DNA of 45,814 nucleotides. It comes from an uncultured Lachnospiraceae bacterium. GTDB taxonomy: Bacteria > Bacillota > Clostridia > Lachnospirales > Lachnospiraceae. The notes below the pieces were generated by a model. It was not told where the DNA came from, did no database searches, and saw only the letters and a program-made list of their open reading frames with translations. How positions within the stretch are numbered: the first letter of the stretch is position 1; every line of letters starts with the position of its first letter. The stretch lies in assembly GCA_902786365.1 (NCBI GenBank), contig CADACD010000019.1, positions 1 to 45,814 on the forward strand, in the 5' to 3' direction. A program made the position numbers and the translations under genes. This document shows, piece by piece, positions 16,870 to 25,025 of this stretch.

Positions 16870-17532
16870 ATGTTAGACATCATTATAGTAGAAGATAATA
16901 AAGAAATAGGGACTCTTCTCAGTGATTTTTTAAGGAAAGAAAATTATATTGTAAGTGTAGCTCAGACAGGAGAAAAGGCACTCTCATTGTTTGAGCGTTA
17001 TGGTGCGAAACTTATTATATTGGATATTATGCTTCCGGGCGTGGATGGATTTGTTGTGTGTTCTAAGATTAGGGAGAGTTCCAATGCCCATATTCTCATC
17101 GCCAGTGCCAGAACAACGAAGGATGATAAGCTAAAGGGGTTGAATCTGGGGGCGGATGACTATATTGAGAAGCCTTATGATATTGATATTTTATTGGCAA
17201 AGATTAAGGGGATATTCAAGAGAAAATACGCAGTAGATGAATTGGTTGAGGAAAATATCCGGTTAAATACTGTAACCAATACCATGTTTGTGAATAATCA
17301 GCCGGTCGAATGTACGATTAAGGAATTTGAACTGTTAAAATTACTGATGGAAAACAAAGGTGTCACATTAAAAAAAGAGTACCTCTTTAACAATATCTGG
17401 GGAAGTGACAGTGAATCAGAGATGCAGACATTGACAGTTCATATTAAGTGGCTTCGTGGAAAAATTGAAAAGAATCCAAAGAAACCGGATCATATTATAA
17501 CAGAGTGGGGAGTGGGATATCGGTTTGAATAA
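16870..17532 (+). CDS. OmpR/PhoB-family response regulator
   Basis: 220 residues. The receiver domain (1-115) has the acidic pair VEDN near residues 7-10, the phosphoacceptor Asp52 in IILDIMLPG, and the conserved Lys in DYIEKPYD near residue 100. The C-terminal winged helix (about 125-220) ends with the typical GVGYRFE. It would activate or repress transcription in response to the kinase encoded next, whose TTG start overlaps the last eight bases of this gene. Regulators of this set usually control the adjacent ABC transporter, often for antimicrobial peptide defence. GAGGTGACAAT precedes the ATG. Confidence 0.93.
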   Translation: MLDIIIVEDNKEIGTLLSDFLRKENYIVSVAQTGEKALSLFERYGAKLIILDIMLPGVDGFVVCSKIRESSNAHILIASARTTKDDKLKGLNLGADDYIEKPYDIDILLAKIKGIFKRKYAVDELVEENIRLNTVTNTMFVNNQPVECTIKEFELLKLLMENKGVTLKKEYLFNNIWGSDSESEMQTLTVHIKWLRGKIEKNPKKPDHIITEWGVGYRFE

Positions 17533-18742
17533 TTATCGAAAATTTGTGCTGACTGTGCTTTTTCTGGAGATTGTGCTGTTCATTGGATGTAATCTGGTGG
17601 CAGGCAGAGTTTTGCATGGTGAAGGAGACCGGAAATACAGGGTAGACGTTGAACGGGCAGTAGAGGAAATGAAGCAGGGAGTCTCTGCGAAAGATATTGA
17701 TTTAGAAAAATATGACACCATCACTGACATCAGATTATTTGTGGCAGAAGAAGTATGTCAGGAGGATTATATGGTGGAAGAAGTGGAAGGAACTCTATAC
17801 CGATTTTGCTATCGTAACAATGAATATAAGCAATACAGGATGTTTATTTATCGACTAAACCTATTGATAGTGATTTGCTTTTTGTTTATTGATATTTTAT
17901 TGTGGTATATTGAAAGAAAAGTCATTACCCCATTTCAGAATATGAACAGACTGGTGACGGAACTAGCTAAGGGAAATCTATCGGTACCTTTGAAGGAAGA
18001 GAAAAGCAGATTCTTTGGAAGATTTTTGTGGGGGATAGATATGCTTAGGGAGACGCTAGAGCAGAATCGGGAAAGAGAATTAGAACTGCTCAAAAAAAAT
18101 AAGACAATACTTCTTTCTATTTCCCATGATATCAAGACCCCATTATCTGCCATTGATCTATATACAAGGGCACTATCGGAGAATTTATATGACAGCAGAG
18201 CCATTACAGGAATTGAGAAAAACATAAAAGAAATTAAGAAATACATAGATGAGTTAGTGACAGCATCCAGAGAAGATTTTCTGCATTTAGAAGTTCAATG
18301 TAAAGAATTTTATTTAAAGGAAATGATGAAGATGATTATCATCTATTATAAGGAAAAGATGATGCAAAATCATACAGAATTTGTGGTGGATGAGGTGGAA
18401 AATTGTCTATTGTACGGTGATCTTGACAGAGCGGTAGAAGTTCTGCAGAATGTCTGTGAGAATGCATTGAAATATGGTGATGGAAAACAGATTCATATTT
18501 CCTTTGACGAAGAAGAGGACTGCAAGTTGATTACAGTAGAGAATAGCGGATGCAGTTTAAAAGAAGAGGAATTTACTTATATATTTGACTCCTTTTATCG
18601 TGGCAGCAACAGTGATAAAGCAAAGGGAAGCGGATTGGGACTTTATATCTGTAAAAGCATTCTGCACAAGATGGATGGAGAAATTTTTGCCAAAGAGAAG
18701 AATGGGATGTTTGCAATAACCGTTGTGTTGAAAAAGAAGTGA
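17525..18742 (+). CDS. Sensor histidine kinase
   Basis: 405 residues starting at a TTG that overlaps the response regulator end, a sign of translational coupling. There are two transmembrane helices (about 5-25 and 110-132) flanking an outside sensor region of roughly 85 residues, then a HAMP-like linker and a catalytic part: phosphoacceptor His in SISHDIKTPLSAIDLY near residue 202, N box NVCENALKYGDG, and G box KGSGLGLYICKSI. It should phosphorylate the preceding regulator. The larger sensor loop differs from the very short loops of BceS-type kinases, so direct ligand sensing is possible. The ABC permease follows after a 180-base gap with a hairpin. Confidence 0.92.
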   Translation: MNNYRKFVLTVLFLEIVLFIGCNLVAGRVLHGEGDRKYRVDVERAVEEMKQGVSAKDIDLEKYDTITDIRLFVAEEVCQEDYMVEEVEGTLYRFCYRNNEYKQYRMFIYRLNLLIVICFLFIDILLWYIERKVITPFQNMNRLVTELAKGNLSVPLKEEKSRFFGRFLWGIDMLRETLEQNRERELELLKKNKTILLSISHDIKTPLSAIDLYTRALSENLYDSRAITGIEKNIKEIKKYIDELVTASREDFLHLEVQCKEFYLKEMMKMIIIYYKEKMMQNHTEFVVDEVENCLLYGDLDRAVEVLQNVCENALKYGDGKQIHISFDEEEDCKLITVENSGCSLKEEEFTYIFDSFYRGSNSDKAKGSGLGLYICKSILHKMDGEIFAKEKNGMFAITVVLKKK

Positions 18743-18757
18743 TTTTTTCCTGAAAAA

Positions 18758-18805
18758 CTTAAATGTGATGCTTGAAGAGAATAGGGGACTATGACCACAT
18801 TTAAG
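18758..18805 (+). promoter_or_regulatory. Inverted repeat between the histidine kinase and permease genes
   Basis: Perfect 10-bp arms CTTAAATGTG (18758-18767) and CACATTTAAG (18796-18805) separated by 28 bases. There is no T tract after it. It could be an mRNA stem-loop that sets expression of the transporter relative to the kinase, or an operator for the response regulator; sequence alone does not decide. Confidence 0.5.
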
Positions 18806-18923
18806 GATTATTTAATAATTACCATGATATATTTCTGATAATGCGAATGAAAAGTATCATTCAAAAGAAATATAGTGTTTTATTTGGTATTCGGCAGTAT
18901 GAAGCCGGGAAAAGGAGCTTTCA

Positions 18924-18944
18924 ATGTATTTTAATATTTTATAA
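18924..18944 (+). other. Interrupted original start of the permease gene
   Basis: AAAGGAG, then ATG at 18924, opens a frame MYFNIL-stop (TAA at 18942-18944) that is in phase with the permease. Reading past the stop gives RDLKRKKT and then the M at 18969. From memory, related permeases begin with a sequence like M(Y/F)xxIxKKDLKRKKTMN, so this looks like the ancestral N-terminus with a codon changed to TAA. Confidence 0.8.
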
Positions 18945-18968
18945 CGGGATTTAAAGAGAAAAAAGACC

Positions 18969-21284
18969 ATGAACACCATCTTATTATTGTTCACTATACT
19001 GGCATCGATGTTTGTAGCCAGCGGTCTTAATAATGTTATTACTGTAATGAATGGAACGGATTATTATTTTGATAAGGCTGGGGTAGGAGATTATGTGATT
19101 ATTACTCAGAATGGAGATGGTTGTGTTACTGAGATTTTAGAAAATTCAGAAAATGTAGATAGTTATCGGACAGAACAGGTTTATTTTGTGGATCAGGATA
19201 ATATTACTGTTGACAGTGGGAAAGCGAAAACAAAAAATAATTTAGTGATTCTCCAATCTGTTGAAAACGAGGGGATTGATTATTTTCTATCGGATAACAC
19301 TAAACTTACACAGGTAAACAAAGGTGAGATTTATCTTACAGTGGGTTTCCTTGAAGATAATCAATTGGAAATAGGGGATGAGTTGCAGATTGATATCGGA
19401 AACACTGCTATGAAATTCAAGATTGCAGGAGAAATCAAGGATGCATTTTTGGGTTCGGAAATGATGGGAAATGTTAGGTTGATTATCAATGAAGAGGACT
19501 ATCAGATATTCGCACAGGATGAGACTTTGACATTATATTCCGGTACTATTTTTTATATTGAATCTGACAACGTTAAATCTTTAGCTTCGGAATTGACAGA
19601 AGCTTCTCACATCATGTTTGATGGTGACAGAGCCACATTAAAGATAACTTATGTGATGGATATGATTGTGGCAGTGATTGTGCTGGTACTGAGTGTGTGC
19701 CTGATTATTGTGTCATTTGTCATTCTCAAGTTTGTGATTACGTTTACCATCAATGAGGAATTTCGTGAAATTGGTGTGATGAAGGCCATTGGTATCAGGA
19801 ATAGAAAAATCAGAAGTCTGTATATGACGAAATATTTGGCGGTGGCTGTAGCTGGCGGTATTATTGGAATGTTTTTCAGTTTTCCGTTTGGTAATATGCT
19901 GATTCAATCTGTTTCAAGAAAAATGGTCTTAGGCAATGACAATGGTTATCTGATGAATGTGATTGGTACACTGTTAGTCATTCTTATGATGATGGGATTT
20001 GCTTATCTTTGTACCGGCAAAGTCAACAAGTCTACACCGGTAGACGCTATTCGAAGCGGACAGACCGGAGAACGATATAAGCAGAAAAGTGTATATCGTT
20101 TAGGAAAAGCCCGCACAGGAAGTTCGCTGTATATGGCGGTCAATGATGTGGTGAGTTCGCCAAGAAGATTTATTACCATTATCTTATCTTTCTTCCTTTG
20201 CTCTCTGTTTGTGCTGGGGGTAGTGCTCTGTGTAGATACAATGAAGAGTAAGAATCTTATTAAAACATTTGGAAAGGAAGCAGATGTGTACATTACAGAT
20301 TCTAAGCTGGTACGAATTGGATATATGAGCGAAGAAGGAAATGAGACCTTAAGAAAAAAATACAGTGAAATAGAGAATGACCTAAAAGCGGCAGGGATGC
20401 CTTGTAAGGTCAGCATGGATGTCTGGTATAAATATATTTGTGAATTTGGTGGAGAGTCCTATCATATTACCTTTCAGCAGAATACGGAAGTAAAGGCATC
20501 AGAATATGAGTACACAAAGGGAACTGCACCACAGAATGCCAATGAGATTGCCATAACACCATCGGTTGCAAAGATGCTGGGAGTAAAGATTGGCGATAAG
20601 ATTACTGTGGACTTTGGAGGAGAGAAGAGAGCGTGTCAGGTGGTGGCCTATTTTCAGAGTATGAACCAGTTAGGAAAAATCATAAGACTTCACGAGGACG
20701 CGCCGACAGATATGAAGTATTGTAGTGCATTAATGGCATTTTTAATTGATTTTGACGATCATCCAAGTGATAAGGTTATCAGGGAACGAATTGATCAGAT
20801 CAAAGAACTTTATAATATTGAGGGGGTACATGATGCGGCAGGTTACTGCGTAGATTGTATCGGTGTGGTTGATACCTTAGATGCAGTGAGTAAGTTTCTG
20901 ATGGTGATTACAGTAGTAGTGGTGATGTTAGTCACTATTTTGATGGAGAGAAGTTTTATCTCTGATGAAAAGGGACAGATTGCTTTGTTAAAGGCGATTG
21001 GTTTTAAGGACGTAACCATTATCAAATGGCATGTGTACCGGTTTATGATTGTGGCATTTTTATCAGAAATTCTGGCAGTGATACTTACCATGCCCGTGAC
21101 CAGACTCTGGTGCGATCAAATCTGGAAGATGATGGGTGCTTTCAATGTGAAATACTATTTTAATCCCTTAACACTGATATTGATTTACCCTGGAATTATT
21201 TTGCTCATTACCTTAATGACAGCATTTGTGACAGCTTTGTATACAAAGAAAATCAGTAGCAGGGATATCGTGAATATAGAATAA
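18969..21284 (+). CDS. FtsX-domain ABC transporter permease
   Basis: 771 residues from the ATG at 18969. A first membrane helix is followed by a large outside domain (about 30-215), three helices forming an FtsX domain (about 225-360), a cytoplasmic linker, another helix near 400, a second outside domain (about 430-625) and a second FtsX unit (about 640-765). The FtsX-typical EFREIGVMKAIGIRNRKI and QIALLKAIGF segments are present. This fits the MacB/FtsX-like mechanotransmission class used in export or peptide resistance. The start is weak (only AAAGAG upstream), while a strong site serves the ATG at 18924 that runs into a stop after six codons. Translation may restart at 18969 and lose about 15 basic cytoplasmic residues, or the gene may be damaged. 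Confidence 0.87.
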   Translation: MNTILLLFTILASMFVASGLNNVITVMNGTDYYFDKAGVGDYVIITQNGDGCVTEILENSENVDSYRTEQVYFVDQDNITVDSGKAKTKNNLVILQSVENEGIDYFLSDNTKLTQVNKGEIYLTVGFLEDNQLEIGDELQIDIGNTAMKFKIAGEIKDAFLGSEMMGNVRLIINEEDYQIFAQDETLTLYSGTIFYIESDNVKSLASELTEASHIMFDGDRATLKITYVMDMIVAVIVLVLSVCLIIVSFVILKFVITFTINEEFREIGVMKAIGIRNRKIRSLYMTKYLAVAVAGGIIGMFFSFPFGNMLIQSVSRKMVLGNDNGYLMNVIGTLLVILMMMGFAYLCTGKVNKSTPVDAIRSGQTGERYKQKSVYRLGKARTGSSLYMAVNDVVSSPRRFITIILSFFLCSLFVLGVVLCVDTMKSKNLIKTFGKEADVYITDSKLVRIGYMSEEGNETLRKKYSEIENDLKAAGMPCKVSMDVWYKYICEFGGESYHITFQQNTEVKASEYEYTKGTAPQNANEIAITPSVAKMLGVKIGDKITVDFGGEKRACQVVAYFQSMNQLGKIIRLHEDAPTDMKYCSALMAFLIDFDDHPSDKVIRERIDQIKELYNIEGVHDAAGYCVDCIGVVDTLDAVSKFLMVITVVVVMLVTILMERSFISDEKGQIALLKAIGFKDVTIIKWHVYRFMIVAFLSEILAVILTMPVTRLWCDQIWKMMGAFNVKYYFNPLTLILIYPGIILLITLMTAFVTALYTKKISSRDIVNIE

Positions 21285-21302
21285 AATGAAACCGGGGAAA
21301 AG

Positions 21303-21337
21303 GTCATACGTTTCATGCCAGTATGAAAAAGTATGAC
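21303..21337 (+). promoter_or_regulatory. Stem-loop between permease and ATPase genes
   Basis: Interrupted stem: GTCATAC (21303-21309) pairs with GTATGAC (21331-21337) and the inner TTTCAT pairs with ATGAAA around the loop GCCAGT. Only three T residues follow, so it is at most a weak terminator or a processing/stabilising element ahead of the ATPase gene. Confidence 0.55.
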
Positions 21338-21385
21338 TTTAGGAACCACAAAAACATGTGTTATAAGATATGAAAAAGGAGAAAA

Positions 21386-22153
21386 ATGATGGTAAATATT
21401 TTAGAAGTGAGAGATTTGTGTAAAACTTTTGTAGTAGATAAAAGACAGAATAATGTGTTAAAAAATGTGAATTTTCAGATGGAGAAAGGAGATATGGTTG
21501 CTGTTATGGGACCATCTGGTTCGGGTAAATCTACCTTGTTGTATTCGGTATCCGGGATGGATGTGCCTACCAGCGGTACAGTGCTTTTTGACGGAAAAGA
21601 GATTACCAGGCTGACAGCTAATGAACTGGCACAGATAAGGCTTGAGGAGATGGGTTTTATTTTTCAGCAGATGTATATGATGAAGAATCTTACCATCATG
21701 GACAATATCCTGCTTCCGGCGATAGAGAGCAAGAAGTCTGAGGAGAGTAGAAAGGAAAAAGTAGAGAGGGCAGAGGAACTTATGAGAAAGCTGTCTATTA
21801 TTGATGTTGCTGACAATGATATTAATGAAGTATCAGGTGGACAGCTTCAGAGAGCCTGCATCTGCCGTAGTATGATAAATCGTCCGAAATTATTGTTTGC
21901 GGATGAGCCGACAGGTGCCCTTAACAGGTCTGCTTCTAAAGAGGTTATGGAAGAACTGGTAAAATTAAATAAAGATGGAACCACGATTATGATGGTTACT
22001 CACGATGCAAAGGTAGCTGCAAGATGTAAAAGAGTATTATACATTGTAGATGGCAGTATCAAGGGAGAGTATGCAGCGCCGACAGAAGAGGGGATGTCCG
22101 AAAGTGACAGAGAAAGGCGGTTGAATAATTGGCTGATGGATTTAGGCTGGTAG
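21386..22153 (+). CDS. ABC transporter ATP-binding protein
   Basis: 255 residues with a complete nucleotide-binding domain: Walker A GPSGSGKST near residue 43, Q loop region MGFIFQQMYMM, signature VSGGQLQRACICR near residue 150, Walker B LLFADEPTGALN near residue 170 and the H-loop MVTHD. It is of the MacB/LolD-like class that pairs with FtsX permeases, so the partner is the permease encoded immediately upstream. Here the order is permease then ATPase, with a 101-base spacer carrying a hairpin. AAAGGAGAAAA precedes two adjacent ATG codons (21386 and 21389); either may be used. The C-terminal 30 residues are charged and poorly conserved. Confidence 0.93.
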   Translation: MMVNILEVRDLCKTFVVDKRQNNVLKNVNFQMEKGDMVAVMGPSGSGKSTLLYSVSGMDVPTSGTVLFDGKEITRLTANELAQIRLEEMGFIFQQMYMMKNLTIMDNILLPAIESKKSEESRKEKVERAEELMRKLSIIDVADNDINEVSGGQLQRACICRSMINRPKLLFADEPTGALNRSASKEVMEELVKLNKDGTTIMMVTHDAKVAARCKRVLYIVDGSIKGEYAAPTEEGMSESDRERRLNNWLMDLGW

Positions 22154-22180
22154 TTACTGTTCAAAAATAAAAATATGTGC

Positions 22181-22186
22181 TATAAT
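22181..22186 (+). promoter_or_regulatory. Extended -10 promoter of the DJ-1 gene
   Basis: TGCTATAAT, an extended -10 with consensus TATAAT at 22181-22186. The matching -35 region is poor (TGTTCA 17 bases upstream), as is common for extended -10 promoters. Confidence 0.45.
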
Positions 22187-22245
22187 TCCAAGTATTACAC
22201 ACTGTATAAAACAGAAAATATGATGAAGAAATGGAGCAGTAAGAT

Positions 22246-22794
22246 ATGAGTTTAGTTTATGTATTTTTGGCAGACGGATTTGAAGAAATTGAGGCGTTGG
22301 CAGTTGTTGATGTGCTAAGACGTGCCAAAATAGAAACAAAGACAGTTTCGATAAGTGACAAGCATGAAGTGTCAGGTTCACATAAGATTGAAGTGAAGGC
22401 AGATTTGCTATTTGAAGAGGCAGATTTTGAGAAAGCAGATTTACTTTTCCTTCCGGGAGGAATTCCGGGAACACCAAACCTTGCAGCACATAAAGGTCTT
22501 ACAGAGCAGATACTTAGATTTAATGAACAGGGAAAAAATTTAGCAGCAATATGCGCAGCACCTAGTATTTATGGAGAATTGGGACTATTGAAAGAAAAGC
22601 AGGCAACATGCTATCCGGGGTATGAGGAGAGTTTGAAAGGTGCAGTTCCTACAGAGAAAAAGGTAGTCACAGCAGGTAATATAACAACGGCAAAAGGAAT
22701 GGGAGTATCAATTGAACTCGGACTTGAACTTGTCAGAGTGTTAGACAGCAAAGAAAAAGCAGATGATATTGCAGATAAAATACAGTATTTATAA
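22246..22794 (+). CDS. DJ-1/PfpI family protein (YajL/ThiJ-like)
   Basis: 182 residues, the full length of this single-domain family. YVFLADGFEEIEALAVVDVLR at the start contains the conserved Glu (residue about 15), and AAICAAPSIYG near residue 105 holds the reactive nucleophile-elbow cysteine. LLFLPGGIPGTPNL is also typical. Family members act as glyoxalase III or deglycase-like enzymes and protect against carbonyl stress; which activity applies here is not clear. The gene has its own extended -10 promoter and sits between the ABC transporter and tig. Confidence 0.9.
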   Translation: MSLVYVFLADGFEEIEALAVVDVLRRAKIETKTVSISDKHEVSGSHKIEVKADLLFEEADFEKADLLFLPGGIPGTPNLAAHKGLTEQILRFNEQGKNLAAICAAPSIYGELGLLKEKQATCYPGYEESLKGAVPTEKKVVTAGNITTAKGMGVSIELGLELVRVLDSKEKADDIADKIQYL

Positions 22795-22805
22795 ATTTGT
22801 TTAGT

Positions 22806-22870
22806 ATTATCCGTTTTTTTATGGATAAATCTATATTTTTGTCTAATTTTTTGGAATAAAAAATATAGAC
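22806..22870. terminator. AT-rich hairpins after the DJ-1 gene
   Basis: Two adjacent inverted repeats: TTATCC with GGATAA around a T-rich loop, then CTATATTTTT with AAAAAATATAG around a loop of about 17 bases. They lie between the DJ-1 stop and the tig leader and may terminate transcription weakly. Confidence 0.45.
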
Positions 22871-22959
22871 TAAACTATTTTGGTATGATATAATACCATG
22901 ATGTGACATTGCCTTTTTATGGAAATTTTGATATATAGCAGAATGGAGGAAATTGTAAA

Positions 22960-24246
22960 ATGAGTTTACAGGTTGAAAAGCTCGAGAAGAATATGGCGAA
23001 GCTTACAATAACAGTTGAAGCAGATGAGGTTGAGAAGGCTATAGAGAGAGCTTACCAGAAACAGAAGTCAAAAATTAGCATCCCTGGTTTTAGAAAGGGT
23101 AAAGTACCTCGTAAGATGATAGAGAAGATGTATGGAACAGGAGTTTTCTATGAAGATGCTGTTAACGACATGATACCTACAGCTTATGAAAGTGCTGCGA
23201 ATGAGAGTGAATTAGAGATAGTTTCACAGCCAAAGATTGATGTAGTTCAGATAGAGGCAGGAAGTGATTTTATATTTACAGCAGAAGTTGCTGTGAAGCC
23301 TGAGGTTGAGCTTGGCGAATATGCAGGAGTTGAAGTTCCAAAGTCAGATATAACAGTGACAGAAGATGAGATAACAGCAGAAATTGACAAGGAAAGAGAA
23401 CAGAATGCAAGAATTATCACTGTTGAAGACAGAGCTGTAGAAGATGGTGATATGACTACAATCGATTTTGAAGGATTTGTAGACGGAGTTGCATTTGAAG
23501 GTGGAAAAGGAACAGATTATCCTCTGACAATCGGTTCACATTCCTTTATCGATACATTTGAAGAGCAGCTTATCGGAAAGAATATTGGTGAAGAGACAGA
23601 AGTGAATGTAACATTCCCAGAGGAATATCATGCAGAGGAATTAAAGGGCAAGCCGGCATTATTCAAGGTTACAATCAAGGGAATTAAGAAGAAAGAATTA
23701 CCTGAACTGGATGATGAGTTTGTAGAGGAAGTTTCAGAGTTCTCAACAGTTGATGAATACAAAGAAAGTATCAGAAAGAACATACAGGAAAAGAAGGAGA
23801 CAGAAGCAAAGGCTGCTAAAGAAGATGCAGTTATTGCAAAGATTATAGAAGGTGCGACAATGGAGATACCTGAACCGATGATAGACGCACAGGTGAACCA
23901 GATGGCGCAGGATTTCGCAAGAAGACTTACTTCACAGGGACTTTCACCGGAACAGTATTTCCAGTATACAGGTACAACAGCACAGCAGCTTCAGGAACAG
24001 ATGAAGCCACAGGCTGTTAAGCGTATTCAGAGCAGACTTGTACTTGAGGCGATAGCAGCTAAAGAAAACTTTGAAGTTACAGAGGAAGAATTGGACAAAG
24101 AGATAGCAGATATGGCGGCAGCTTATCAGATGGAAGCTGACAAGTTAAAGGATTTACTGACAGACACAGACAAAGATAATATGAAGAAAGATATTCAGGT
24201 AAAGAAGGCAGTTGAGTTTGTAACATCAAATGCTAAAGAAGTATAA
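22960..24246 (+). CDS. tig: Trigger factor
   Basis: 428 residues, full length for this ribosome-associated chaperone and peptidyl-prolyl isomerase. The N-terminal ribosome-binding domain contains the signature ISIPGFRKGKVPRKM near residue 38. The FKBP-type isomerase domain (about 150-245) includes GDMTTIDFEGFVDGVAFEGG. The C-terminal helical arms (about 260-428) form the chaperone cradle. GGAGG lies about ten bases before the ATG. It is followed by clpP, clpX and engB on the same strand, the usual firmicute arrangement that couples nascent-chain folding with proteolysis. Confidence 0.97.
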   Translation: MSLQVEKLEKNMAKLTITVEADEVEKAIERAYQKQKSKISIPGFRKGKVPRKMIEKMYGTGVFYEDAVNDMIPTAYESAANESELEIVSQPKIDVVQIEAGSDFIFTAEVAVKPEVELGEYAGVEVPKSDITVTEDEITAEIDKEREQNARIITVEDRAVEDGDMTTIDFEGFVDGVAFEGGKGTDYPLTIGSHSFIDTFEEQLIGKNIGEETEVNVTFPEEYHAEELKGKPALFKVTIKGIKKKELPELDDEFVEEVSEFSTVDEYKESIRKNIQEKKETEAKAAKEDAVIAKIIEGATMEIPEPMIDAQVNQMAQDFARRLTSQGLSPEQYFQYTGTTAQQLQEQMKPQAVKRIQSRLVLEAIAAKENFEVTEEELDKEIADMAAAYQMEADKLKDLLTDTDKDNMKKDIQVKKAVEFVTSNAKEV

Positions 24247-24290
24247 TCTATAGCAGGATTTGCAAGCATTTATATTATAATAAAAATAAT

Positions 24291-24310
24291 GGGTTCGCGT
24301 TTGCGAACCC
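24291..24310 (+). promoter_or_regulatory. Perfect hairpin between tig and clpP
   Basis: GGGTTCGC-GTTT-GCGAACCC, eight perfect pairs with a four-base loop, GC-rich against an AT-rich background, 26 bases before the clpP ATG and without a T tract. It is not a CIRCE element and not a CtsR box. It may be an mRNA processing or stability hairpin, or a regulator binding site. Confidence 0.7.
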
Positions 24311-24336
24311 TAAACTGGAATAAGGAGGGTTTCGAT

Positions 24337-24918
24337 ATGAGTTTAGTACCTTATGTCATTGAGCAGACAGGAAGAGGCGAAAGATCATATGATATTTATT
24401 CAAGACTTTTAAAGGACAGAATTATATTTTTAGGGGAAGAGGTGAATGAAGTTACAGCAAGTCTTGTTGTAGCACAGCTTTTATTTTTAGAGTCAGAAGA
24501 TCCTTCAAAGGACATTCATCTTTATATTAACAGTCCGGGTGGATCTGTTACAGCAGGTTTTGCAATCTATGACACAATGAACTATATCAAATGTGATGTG
24601 TCCACAATATGTATTGGTATGGCAGCAAGCATGGGAGCATTTTTGTTATCAGGCGGTGCGAAAGGAAAGAGACTTGCACTTCCAAATGCAGAAATTATGA
24701 TTCACCAGCCACTTGGAGGAGCACAGGGCCAGGCAACAGAGATTAAGATTGTAGCTGACCACATCCTTAAGACACGTAAAAAGTTAAATGATATCCTTGC
24801 AAAGAATACAGGAAAACCGATAGAAGTAATAGAAGTGGATACAGAAAGAGACAATTATATGGATGCATATCAGGCGATGGAATACGGCTTGATAGACAAA
24901 GTTATTGAAAATAGATAA
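24337..24918 (+). CDS. clpP: ATP-dependent Clp protease proteolytic subunit
   Basis: 193 residues. The Ser-His-Asp triad sits at the canonical places: Ser98 in GMAASMGAF, His123 in IMIHQPLGG and Asp172 in ERDNYMDA. The start [20 protein letters not shown] is the typical form with a short propeptide. I choose the ATG at 24337 because AAGGAGGGTTTCGAT lies directly upstream; an in-frame ATG at 24289 would place the hairpin within the coding region. Forms tetradecameric barrels that work with ClpX, encoded next. Confidence 0.97.
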   Translation: MSLVPYVIEQTGRGERSYDIYSRLLKDRIIFLGEEVNEVTASLVVAQLLFLESEDPSKDIHLYINSPGGSVTAGFAIYDTMNYIKCDVSTICIGMAASMGAFLLSGGAKGKRLALPNAEIMIHQPLGGAQGQATEIKIVADHILKTRKKLNDILAKNTGKPIEVIEVDTERDNYMDAYQAMEYGLIDKVIENR

Positions 24919-25025
24919 GAATTTATATTGTTAATGTGTAGATGTTATTGTCAGTTGCATAGAATGATTATACAGTAAAGAGAATGAAAATATCATTTAT
25001 ACATTAACAGAATGGAAGGAAAAGT

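Noticed and set aside
16870-22153. Full BceRS-BceAB bacitracin module
   Set aside because: The kinase has a sizeable outside sensor domain and the permease has two large outside domains, unlike the BceS/BceB layout, so only a general antimicrobial-peptide or export role is suggested.
24291-24310. CIRCE or CtsR heat-shock operator before clpP
   Set aside because: The sequence matches neither the TTAGCACTC-N9-GAGTGCTAA element nor the GGTCAAA heptad repeat.
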